Assembly: GCA_963653155.1 (NCBI GenBank)
Contig: CAVJWR010000125.1
Span: 1-8,507, forward strand
From: UBA1731 sp963653155
GTDB lineage: Bacteria; Verrucomicrobiota; Kiritimatiellia; RFP12; UBA1067
Direction: 5' to 3'
Length of the DNA: 8,507 nt
How positions within the stretch are numbered: position 1 is the first letter of the stretch; each line of letters opens with the position of its first letter. The translations under genes and the position numbers were made by a program. The notes under the pieces are model-generated. The model made no database searches. It was not told the DNA's origin and saw nothing but the letters and a program-made list of their open reading frames with translations. Below are positions 1 to 7,300 of the stretch, piece after piece.

Positions 1-1791
1 AATGCGCCGTCGCCGATGGCCGAGTTGCGCCACCACCTTTCGCTCAAGGCCGATGTGGTTCCGTACAGGTTCGTCTTCGGGAAGCCTGCGGACGCCCCCG
101 CCCCAGGCCCGTTCGAGAGCCGTTACCGCGTTGACGGCGATACCGTGTGGCTCTGGGGCGACGATGGCGGCGGCGGTGCGGTGGACTACGGCGACAACCG
201 AGGCAGGGTGTCCCTCGACCGCCATGGGACGCTCTTCGCCGTCGAGCTCTTTGCCCAGCGCGAGCTCGGGATGAAATTCCTCTGGCCCGGGGACGACGGG
301 ATCGTCGTCGAGAAGGTAGAGCGGCTGTCATTGCCGGCGAAGTCGGAAGGCTCCTTCACCTCTACCATGCCGATGGCGAAGATACGCAACTACCCATGCT
401 ACAGCAAGGTTCCCTGGGACGAAGTTAAGGGCTTCATGCCGCGCGAGCTGTTTGACGCGCCGACGGGCAACGACTACGGGAGCCGCCTTCTATGGCAGCT
501 CCGCAACCGGCTCCAGGACCGCGAAGTCCTCCAGTATGGACATGCCTTCACGAAATGGTGGGACCGCTTCGGGAAGGATCATCCGGAATACTTCAACCTG
601 CACATGGACCAGAAGACCGGAACGCAGACCCGTGGCTACGTCAGCCCGTCCGCGACCAAGGGATGCGTCAAGCTGTGCTGCAGCAACGAGGCCGTCGTCG
701 ACCAGATCATAGCGGACTGGAAGGCTTCCGGGGCCGGGAAGTTCCTGAACGTGTGCGAGAACGACTGGAGCTTCTGGTGCGAGTGCGACGGATGCCGCAG
801 CCTTGACGAGCCAAAGTACACCCCGGCCCAGCTTTTCTCGGATGACGTGCAGCTCACCGACCGCTACGTGAACCTCTGGAACAGAATCGCGAGAAAGGCT
901 CGCGCCGTGCGCAAAGACGTGATGCTCATATCCTATGCGTACGCCACATACCGCATGCCGCCGAAGCGGGAGAGGCTTGAGTATCCCGACAATATGCTGC
1001 TTGGCTTCGTGTACACCCCGGAGGACGACTGGCGTGGCGCGATATCCGGTTGGGGAAAGGCGGGCCTCAGGCATTTCTTCTTCCGCCCGAACTTCTTCCA
1101 CCACATGCTTTCCATCCCGCGCGGCCTTGAGAGGTTCGCGTTCGACCAGTTCCACGAGCTCCGTGGAATGGGGCTGTACGGCTGCGATTACGATGCGGAC
1201 GACAACCGGATGGTCGAGTCGATAGAGTTCTACGTGATGGCGCGACTCTTTGCCGACCCGACGGCGAAGTTCGACGACATCGTTGCGGACTTCTACTCCG
1301 GCTATGGCCCGGCGGCGGACACGGCCCGCGCCTACTTCGAGGACGTCCGCCGCTGCGGCGAGGCCGCGCTGAGGTGCGCAATCGGGGACAAGGCAGAGCG
1401 CACCGAGGACTACGAAGAGCCCCAGAAGCGCACAATCCCGCTCGGCGTCGCATATGGACGGCGCGAGGCGGACTTCACGAGGCAGCTTGATGCCCTCAGG
1501 AAGGCTGTCGCGGAGCATCAGGGCAAAGGTGATCTCAGCGATGTCGAGATGGGGCGGCTCGTGCAGCTCCGCGCGCTTGCCGAGGAGAGCCTTCTCGCCT
1601 ACCGCTTCATGGTCGCCGCCGAGGGCAAGCCTGCCGAGGAGTTCGTCGCGAGGGCCGAGGCCCTTACCGCATTCAGGGTGGCGAACAGGCACATCCTGCC
1701 GGACATCTATTCGCACGTCTACCGCAAGTGGTGGGGCGAGGTGCGTTTCTGGAAACTTTACGCCAAAAAGAAGCAGCAATTGGGGAAGTGA
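1..1791 (+). CDS. DUF4838-type glycosidase-like protein with GH67-N-like domain, 5' partial
   Basis: The frame is open at base 1, so the ATG at 16 is probably internal and the real start, with any signal peptide, lies upstream. Counting codons from base 1, residues ~1-110 resemble the alpha/beta domain at the front of GH67-type glucuronidases: a stretch reading GTLFAVELFAQRELGMKFLW followed by PGDDG. The rest matches DUF4838 proteins as I know them: a Cys-rich signature near residues 252-270 (CENDW, then WCECDGC and RSLDE), a following helix and strand ending in a Tyr-rich MPPK segment (~315), and a C-terminal helical part with the FYVMARLFADP and DFYSGYGPAA segments. Proteins of this type are usually exported and sit in polysaccharide-degradation loci; their reaction is not established. 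D255 and the Cys cluster (252, 260, 262, 265) are the most obvious functional candidates. GC is visibly higher than in the next gene. It ends one base before gene 2. Family call fairly firm; activity unknown. Confidence 0.8.
   Translation, partial: NAPSPMAELRHHLSLKADVVPYRFVFGKPADAPAPGPFESRYRVDGDTVWLWGDDGGGGAVDYGDNRGRVSLDRHGTLFAVELFAQRELGMKFLWPGDDGIVVEKVERLSLPAKSEGSFTSTMPMAKIRNYPCYSKVPWDEVKGFMPRELFDAPTGNDYGSRLLWQLRNRLQDREVLQYGHAFTKWWDRFGKDHPEYFNLHMDQKTGTQTRGYVSPSATKGCVKLCCSNEAVVDQIIADWKASGAGKFLNVCENDWSFWCECDGCRSLDEPKYTPAQLFSDDVQLTDRYVNLWNRIARKARAVRKDVMLISYAYATYRMPPKRERLEYPDNMLLGFVYTPEDDWRGAISGWGKAGLRHFFFRPNFFHHMLSIPRGLERFAFDQFHELRGMGLYGCDYDADDNRMVESIEFYVMARLFADPTAKFDDIVADFYSGYGPAADTARAYFEDVRRCGEAALRCAIGDKAERTEDYEEPQKRTIPLGVAYGRREADFTRQLDALRKAVAEHQGKGDLSDVEMGRLVQLRALAEESLLAYRFMVAAEGKPAEEFVARAEALTAFRVANRHILPDIYSHVYRKWWGEVRFWKLYAKKKQQLGK
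1782..1788 (+). promoter_or_regulatory. Ribosome binding site fixing the start of the PATR gene
   Basis: GGGGAAG lies inside the last codons of the upstream gene, with 4 bases to the ATG at 1793 (6 from the GGGGA core). It supports starting gene 2 at 1793 rather than at the far upstream in-frame ATG at 1454, which would lie deep inside gene 1. A signal peptide begins exactly at 1793. The one-base gap between the TGA (1789-1791) and the ATG suggests translational coupling. Confidence 0.7.
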
Positions 1792-1792
1792 C

Positions 1793-4174
1793 ATGAATAA
1801 GATCGCATTGCTGATGTTCGCCGTGGTTTCTGCGCAGACCGTTTGCGCGGAAGTGTCGTATTCCTACGATGATGCGGGCGAGACTCTGTTTGCTTCGATA
1901 GGCGCAGGCGAGACCAATTCGTTTGATTCCACACAATTGGGGGATTCGGTCAAGAGACTGGTGAAAGTCGGTGAGGGCTGTCTCGTTTCCGCCGGACTTT
2001 CAGAATACACAGGCGAGATACACGTCTCCAACGGCGTGTTTAAGGTGTCCAAGGCCGGAGATCTCGGCAAGACAGATTCATCTGCGGATATTGTTGTCGC
2101 GAAGGGTGCGTCTATATATTTCGACATCGCTGGCAACGTGCGTTTCTTCGACACTGGGGTTTCGAGGCGGGCCGATGCGCGTAAGAATGTGCGTATCGCC
2201 GGCACTGGGCATCCGTCATGCAGGGGAAGTTTGGGCTTTGGCAGACCGTCTGGCGAATTCAATTGCTGCAATATAGTGTTGGAGGATGATGCGCAGATAT
2301 TTTCATATGGCACATTCTACCGCTGCAACATCACTTTTGGAGACCATAGGTTGACGGTGCTTGGTGCGCATTCGACTGCGGCTTTCGGTTTCTACGGATG
2401 CTATTTCCATCCTGGATCGATTGATGTGACCAACGCGACGTTGACATGCGATGGTTCTGTCCAGTTCGATGCAGGGGGAGGCACGATCACCTGCTGGAAT
2501 AATGGATCGTGGTATTCACGTGACTATCGCCTTTACGGAACAGGCTCTTGGACTACGCGGCTTGAGGAAGGCGGAGCCATAATGCAGCAGACGAACATCG
2601 GCGAGCTTAGCGCCAATTCCACGAACCACAATGCAGTCTGGGAAGGAGCCGTTGTGGTGAACGGCAATGTGAAAATCAACAACTATGCCCCCGTAGGCAA
2701 CACGGTCACTAATCCCACGGTAACGTTGAACGGCCCTGTATCCGGAAAAGGAACCGTTAAGGTTGGCCCAGGTTGGCTCAACCTCAACGGTGCTGCGTCA
2801 GGCTATGCGGGCTCATGGTCCATTTGGGGACTGCCGTACGGATCGACGGTAAAGAATGGGGCCATAATGAAACGGGGAGGAATGAAGCTTTGGCCGTATG
2901 CCACATACGGCTGTGGCGAAGGCGATACGCTGCGTGTCGAAGAGGCCGATCTCGTTCTGCATAATCAGGGGATATTCAGCATTCCGTCCGTAACATTCGC
3001 TTCAGGGAAGGTCAATAGCCTCGTGGGTGGATTTTCAAACGACCACGACGGCATTGAGGGCCGGTCTACGATAGGCGAAGTCATTCAGGCTGGAGATGGC
3101 GTAGGGTATTTGGCCGCAGCGGCCAACATCTCGCTTGTGAAGGTGCTCAATGGCACGCTTGCGCTCAAGCCGGAGTCTGATTTCCTGCCTTATGGGCATG
3201 CGGGACTGATGGAGTTCACGACGTTTGAGTGGAATGACTCGACAAGGATTGAGCAAACGTATTCGACGCGTCAGGAGGAAGGCCCCGTAAAGGGATTCCT
3301 TAACGGGCAAGGCTTTTGGGAAACGTCATACAGGGCGGATAAGAATTCCTATGTCGGCACGGCACTTTATCATGGCTACATATGGAATCGCACTGACGAG
3401 ACGAACACATGGGACTTCATTGCCAATTTCATAAATGGAGTCACCATCTATATTGATGGAGAGCCAAAACTGCTGAATGCGAACATGATGGCGGAAGGGT
3501 CGTCTGCCACCGCCACAAACCATTTTCGGCATGTGATGTCGCCAGGCCCGCATGAGATATACATCGGCTACGGCAAGTGGAGTGGAACTGCTGGCGTGTC
3601 GCGCTTTTCGTCAGATGGGCAGGCGGCATTGATGTACGACCCGAAAGGGAATGGAGTTGTGGGTGACTTCGCTCCCTATCGGATCCTGATGGATGATGGA
3701 TCGGGGGAACTGCTCACGATCGACAACATAAGCCGGGATGACCTTGACAGGGATGCCTACCTGCCGCGCATCGATACGCTGGACATGGCTTCCGGCACGA
3801 CATTTGACCTTGCGGGTAATGCCCTCACGGTCACAAATTTCACTGGCGCGGGGACGATATCAAACGGCACTCTCAAAATAGCCGGTTCGTTCAGGGCAAA
3901 GGCTTCCGAGATCGGAAAATCCTTCGCCAGTGGCACAACGGCTACAGCCGTTATGCTTGACGGCTCGGTCGTCGGAATAGACGACATTGATGCGTTTCTT
4001 GCGTTGCCAAGGGCAAAGCGGCATACGATATTTGTGACCGATGGCGGCATAAAGGGCGAAGTCGTCGCCGACAGGTCGCTCTCCGATATCGGTTGGACAG
4101 TCGAGCGTTCTCCTGACGGCACTACGCTTGAGCTTGTGCGGCATTTGCGCGGCATGGTATTTGTGTTCAGATAG
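1793..4174 (+). CDS. Exported autotransporter-associated beta-strand repeat (PATR) protein with PA14-like domain
   Basis: 793 residues. Residues 1-19 form a signal peptide (MNKIALLMFAVVSAQTVCA, cleavage before EVSYS). Residues ~53-112 match the PATR pattern: a VKVGEG / SEYTGEIHVSNG / AGDLGKT / IVVAKGA progression. A second unit at ~307-340 has GPVSGKGTVKVGPG then Gly-rich turns, and a third, degenerate one lies at ~659-700 (GTTFDLAGNALTVTNFTG). The region between is Gly/Asn/Thr-rich and looks like beta-helix. Residues ~515-615 resemble a PA14-like lectin domain (HGYIW, FINGVTIYIDGEP, then PGPHEIYIGYG). The C-terminus (LELVRHLRGMVFVFR) shows neither an autotransporter beta-barrel nor a PEP-CTERM anchor, so how it is displayed is unclear. 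Family members are surface or secreted, often adhesive or glycan-binding; no catalytic motif is visible. It probably shares a transcript with gene 1. Sampled lines have lower GC than gene 1. Confidence 0.8.
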   Translation: MNKIALLMFAVVSAQTVCAEVSYSYDDAGETLFASIGAGETNSFDSTQLGDSVKRLVKVGEGCLVSAGLSEYTGEIHVSNGVFKVSKAGDLGKTDSSADIVVAKGASIYFDIAGNVRFFDTGVSRRADARKNVRIAGTGHPSCRGSLGFGRPSGEFNCCNIVLEDDAQIFSYGTFYRCNITFGDHRLTVLGAHSTAAFGFYGCYFHPGSIDVTNATLTCDGSVQFDAGGGTITCWNNGSWYSRDYRLYGTGSWTTRLEEGGAIMQQTNIGELSANSTNHNAVWEGAVVVNGNVKINNYAPVGNTVTNPTVTLNGPVSGKGTVKVGPGWLNLNGAASGYAGSWSIWGLPYGSTVKNGAIMKRGGMKLWPYATYGCGEGDTLRVEEADLVLHNQGIFSIPSVTFASGKVNSLVGGFSNDHDGIEGRSTIGEVIQAGDGVGYLAAAANISLVKVLNGTLALKPESDFLPYGHAGLMEFTTFEWNDSTRIEQTYSTRQEEGPVKGFLNGQGFWETSYRADKNSYVGTALYHGYIWNRTDETNTWDFIANFINGVTIYIDGEPKLLNANMMAEGSSATATNHFRHVMSPGPHEIYIGYGKWSGTAGVSRFSSDGQAALMYDPKGNGVVGDFAPYRILMDDGSGELLTIDNISRDDLDRDAYLPRIDTLDMASGTTFDLAGNALTVTNFTGAGTISNGTLKIAGSFRAKASEIGKSFASGTTATAVMLDGSVVGIDDIDAFLALPRAKRHTIFVTDGGIKGEVVADRSLSDIGWTVERSPDGTTLELVRHLRGMVFVFR
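1949..2128 (+). repeat. PATR beta-strand repeat unit, best-preserved copy
   Basis: Encodes about 60 residues of the PATR protein with the typical order of the family: Leu/Val-Lys-x-Gly-x-Gly, a Tyr-Thr-Gly turn, an Asn-Gly turn, a Leu-Gly pair, then Val-Ala-x-Gly-Ala. Protein-level similarity links it to weaker units near 2711-2812 and 3769-3893; I see no DNA-level identity between them, so the copies are old. Confidence 0.55.
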
Positions 4175-4185
4175 AGATCTGACAC
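4163..4185 (+). other. Hairpin spanning the stop codon of the PATR gene
   Basis: TCAGAT (4167-4172) and ATCTGA (4177-4182) are perfect inverted arms around an AGAG loop. GTG (4163-4165) and CAC (4183-4185) extend the stem with one bulged base. The TAG stop (4172-4174) lies at the arm/loop boundary. No T-run follows, so it is not a convincing intrinsic terminator; it may stabilise the 3' end or be chance. Confidence 0.3.
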
Positions 4186-4252
4186 AGTGAGGGAATCGAG
4201 TTGATGCTGCCCGGCAAATCCAGTCATGGAAACGTGCGCATTCATTGTGGCA

Positions 4253-4274
4253 CTCACATTGTGCGATTTGTGAG
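4253..4274. promoter_or_regulatory. Candidate operator: CTCACA-N10-TGTGAG inverted repeat
   Basis: CTCACA (4253-4258) and TGTGAG (4269-4274) are perfect inverted arms 10 bases apart. The centre lies about 78 bases upstream of the expected transcription start, a position that would suit an activator. Related direct words surround it: CATTGTG at 4243-4249 and 4257-4263, ATTTGTG at 4266-4272 and ATTTGTT at 4276-4282, the last two 10 bases apart. The arms run in the order opposite to a CRP site, so no known regulator is assigned. Confidence 0.3.
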
Positions 4275-4305
4275 CATTTGTTGCGCGATAGTATAGGCGC
4301 AACTC

Positions 4306-4335
4306 TTGACTTCCCGACACCTCTTTAACTATAAT
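4306..4335 (+). promoter_or_regulatory. Sigma-70 type promoter for the duplicated-barrel gene
   Basis: The -35 box TTGACT (4306-4311, 5/6 to TTGACA) and the -10 box TATAAT (4330-4335, perfect) are 18 bases apart. Transcription should start at about 4341-4343, giving a leader of only ~25 bases before the ATG at 4366. It faces the downstream gene and separates the two gene pairs. Confidence 0.75.
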
Positions 4336-4348
4336 CGCTCACATTAAC

Positions 4349-4357
4349 AAGGAAAGG
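4349..4357 (+). promoter_or_regulatory. Ribosome binding site for the duplicated-barrel gene
   Basis: AAGGAAAGG ends 8 bases before the ATG at 4366. It supports that start, which is followed at once by a signal peptide. A closer TAAGG (4361-4365) abuts the ATG and is too near to act as the Shine-Dalgarno sequence. Confidence 0.7.
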
Positions 4358-4365
4358 TATTAAGG

Positions 4366-7300
4366 ATGAATAGGATTGCGTGTGCCGTGGCCGGAGGCAT
4401 TGCGTTGGCGGCGAATGTCGCCATTGCCCGTCCAGAGAAATGGGTCTTTGCGATGAATCCCTTTGCGGAGGATGCCGAAATCGCCTATGTGTCCAACGTG
4501 GTGGCAAGGGCGAAGGCGTCTGGGATGACGGGACTGTGCCTGATATCCGGTGCCGGGTATACGTCGTGGAACGCCAGAAAGACCGGCCGCGACTTGCCTA
4601 CGCTCGATTACATCGGCAACACCTGTGGACTGGAAAGCTGGGACAAGTGGGATCCCAAGCGCAAGGATCGCTTCAATGCGATTCGCGCCTACTGCGATTC
4701 CATTGGTTTCGACATCATTCCCTTGCTGTGGAGTCCAGGATACTTCTCCATGCGCTACGAAAACCCAAGTTGGGTCGCGGTGTTTCCGGTAAAGGATGTA
4801 GCCTGTGTCGCGTCTGGTGGGCGCATAGTATGCGCCGGACGTAAAATGGATGTGAAGATCGACACGAAGGGCGTGTGGAACAACGGGGTGCTGGAGCTTG
4901 ACATAGACAAGATCCATGCCTCCGGCTCTCCACGCGCAGCTGGCGGCTCCATCCGCTTCAAGGCCAAGCCATACACGCGGTATCGTCTCAGCCTCAAGTT
5001 TGCCACCAAGGGATTTACAGGAACCGACTATGAGCCAAGCTGGCCCACAATCAGCTTTTACGTTGATGACGGAATCTGCTCCGGCGGCGTAGGCCGCAGG
5101 AAGATGGAGGCCGATCAGGGATGGGTCGAGCATTCCAAGGAAATAAACTCGCTGCACCACACGGATGTGACCGTAAGCTTCGGCTCCTTCACGGATCACC
5201 CTCGCGGCAAGCTATACGTGAAGGACATCGTTCTTGAGGAATGCGGCATCGACCAGCCGGTAAGACGAGGAGGGTGCCCATTCGTCGTCCGCGACGCCGA
5301 GACCGGCAAGGTGTACAGGGAGGGAATCGACTACACCGGCGTACCGTACATGAGGGCGCTTGCGTGGCCATCGAAAAGCGAGCCGATTGCGTTTGACGCA
5401 GTCCCGGGCGGCGCGATACGCGATGGCGCAAGGCTGCTAGTCTCGGCGTATGAGCCGCCTCGCGCGATGGTGCGCCAGTTCTCGGTGTGTCCTTCGGTTC
5501 CCGGACTCGGCGACTTCATGAAAAAGGCGGCGGACAACGTGTACGCCGCGACGGGATCGCTGAAATGGCTCCTGTCGCTCGACGAAATCCGCAACGAGTG
5601 CCAGTGCGAACTGTGCCTGAAGCGCAAGGAGGACATTGCGCACAAGATGGGGGCGCACATCACCGAACTGGTGGATACGATACTTGACCGCTACCCGGCG
5701 GCGGATCTGTACGCATGGTGCGACATGCTCAATCCATACGACAATCCGAAGCAGAAGCACTACTACAATTGCCTGACTACATGGCAGGGCATATGGGATC
5801 TCATCCCCGGCCCAGATAGACTGAAGATGGTCTACTGGGGCGAGAAGCCCAAGCTTGACGAGGTGGACTTCTTCGTAAAACGGGGATATCGCGGCATTGC
5901 CGCCGGATACTACGACTACGATCCAGAACTTAAGGAGCCCGCGAAATGGGTCAAGGCAATGAACGATCGCCCCGATGCATTCGAGGGCTGGATGTACACG
6001 ACATGGGAGCAGAAGCACGATCAGATTGAGGATTTCGCGAAGATCATGGATGACGGCTGGAAGATGCGCAAGCCGGAGAAATGGGTGTTCTGGAATAGAC
6101 ACCTCGACACGCCGGAACTTTCGGCGGCATTCTCGAACGTGGTGTCGCGTGCGGCGGCGTTGGGGTTCAGCAAGGTGTTCGTAAGCTCTGGTCTCGACTA
6201 CTATTCGTGCATGTCGGATCGTAAAAAGGCTTCGGTTCGTGATTCGCTCAGGTATGTGCGCGATAAGGGAATGGGCATAACCGTTGACGTGTGGTCTCTT
6301 GGCTACGGTGCCATGCTGAACTACGGCCTTGAATTCATAGAGGGCGCACCGGTGAGGGACGTCACCTACGTGGTGGACAAGTCTGGCGAAAAGGCAACGT
6401 TTGTGCCTACGCCAACAGACAAGCCTCACGTCCCTAACGGGGGCTTCGAGAACTACTCCAAAAAGCGTGGCTTCACGGACTTTACGTTCATTGATGGCGA
6501 CAGGGGCGACAATGCGTGGATTCGCCAGGATACGTCCATCAAACATTCAGGGAGCGCATCCCTCGTCTGTGATATGGGCAAGGGAATGACTCGCATCTCG
6601 CAGCACATTTCGCCTATCCCCAACCGCCATTACAGGATTACGGCCTATGTTAGGTGGGAGGGGTTCGATCCAAAGCGGGCGCCAATCAAACTGTTTGTCC
6701 AGCGTGAACACGGCAACGGCAAGACGACCCTTGTGTCAAAAAGCGTAAAGGCGGCTGCATCCAGCGATTGGGTGAAGCTTGAGATGGAGTTCAATTCCGT
6801 TGAGTTCGGGGATCTCCGGGTGTGGTTGGGAGTATGGGATTCCAGACAGACAGGACGCTTCTGGGNNNNNNNNNNCTTCTGGGTGGACGACATGGCCATA
6901 GAGGAGGTTGCGCCGCGTTGTGTCCTCCACGCATACGGATCGCCGCGCAGTGTCCAACGGAAATCCGATGGACGTCTTCTCGTGGAAGGGCGCGACTATT
7001 CGCTTCCGTTGCTCACATGGCCGGTATTCAAGGATGGGGACGGCCCGGTTGAGATTACCGTTCTGAATCGCAATCAGATCCGTCCGGGCGATGAGTTGAC
7101 CGTCACGTATTACACGCCATCGGCATCCGGCGACGGCAATGACCGCCAAGTCTCGATATGCCCGTCCGATCCGGCCCTATACAAGGTGCTTGCGGCCTCG
7201 GCGAAGACGATCAACGACCTGATTCGTCCGGAGGAATGGCTGCTCGGCTTCGACGAGTGGCGCAACGGCAACGTCTGTGCGGCATGCCAGGCGAGGAACA

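Larger units (their letters stand above)
4175..4365. other. Intergenic region between the two transcription units
   Basis: These 191 bases hold no credible gene. The left part (4186-4240) shows nothing I can name. From 4243 to 4283 there is a cluster of ATTGTG/ATTTGTG-type words, including an inverted repeat, then a sigma-70 promoter (4306-4335) and a ribosome binding site (4349-4357). No clear rho-independent terminator for the upstream unit was found. Confidence 0.7.

Noticed and set aside
1454..1792. Upstream extension of the PATR gene to an ATG at 1454
   Set aside because: It would overlap gene 1 by over 330 bases and bury the signal peptide. The ATG at 1793 has its own ribosome binding site and begins exactly with the signal sequence.
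490..1794. 434-codon open frame on the - strand
   Set aside because: It lies fully antisense to the DUF4838-type gene, whose protein has recognisable motifs throughout. The minus-strand product has no recognisable domain and is a by-product of high GC.
4163..4190. Rho-independent terminator after the PATR gene
   Set aside because: A short hairpin exists but its core is AT-rich and no T-run follows, so it is listed only as a weak hairpin.
4246..4274. CRP-like binding site
   Set aside because: The words TCACA and TGTGA are present, but in the reverse order and with the wrong spacing for TGTGA-N6-TCACA.
4360..5199. 279-codon open frame on the - strand
   Set aside because: It covers the signal peptide and first unit of the barrel gene in antisense and even crosses its ribosome binding site; no sequence supports it as a gene.
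5437..6546. 369-codon open frame on the - strand
   Set aside because: It is antisense to the duplicated-barrel gene across conserved motifs; its product is rich in Arg, His and Val with no recognisable family.
6866..6875. Frameshift or real loss of sequence at the N run
   Set aside because: The frame is open on both sides and the duplicated flanks explain the gap as an unmerged overlap of exactly six codons.
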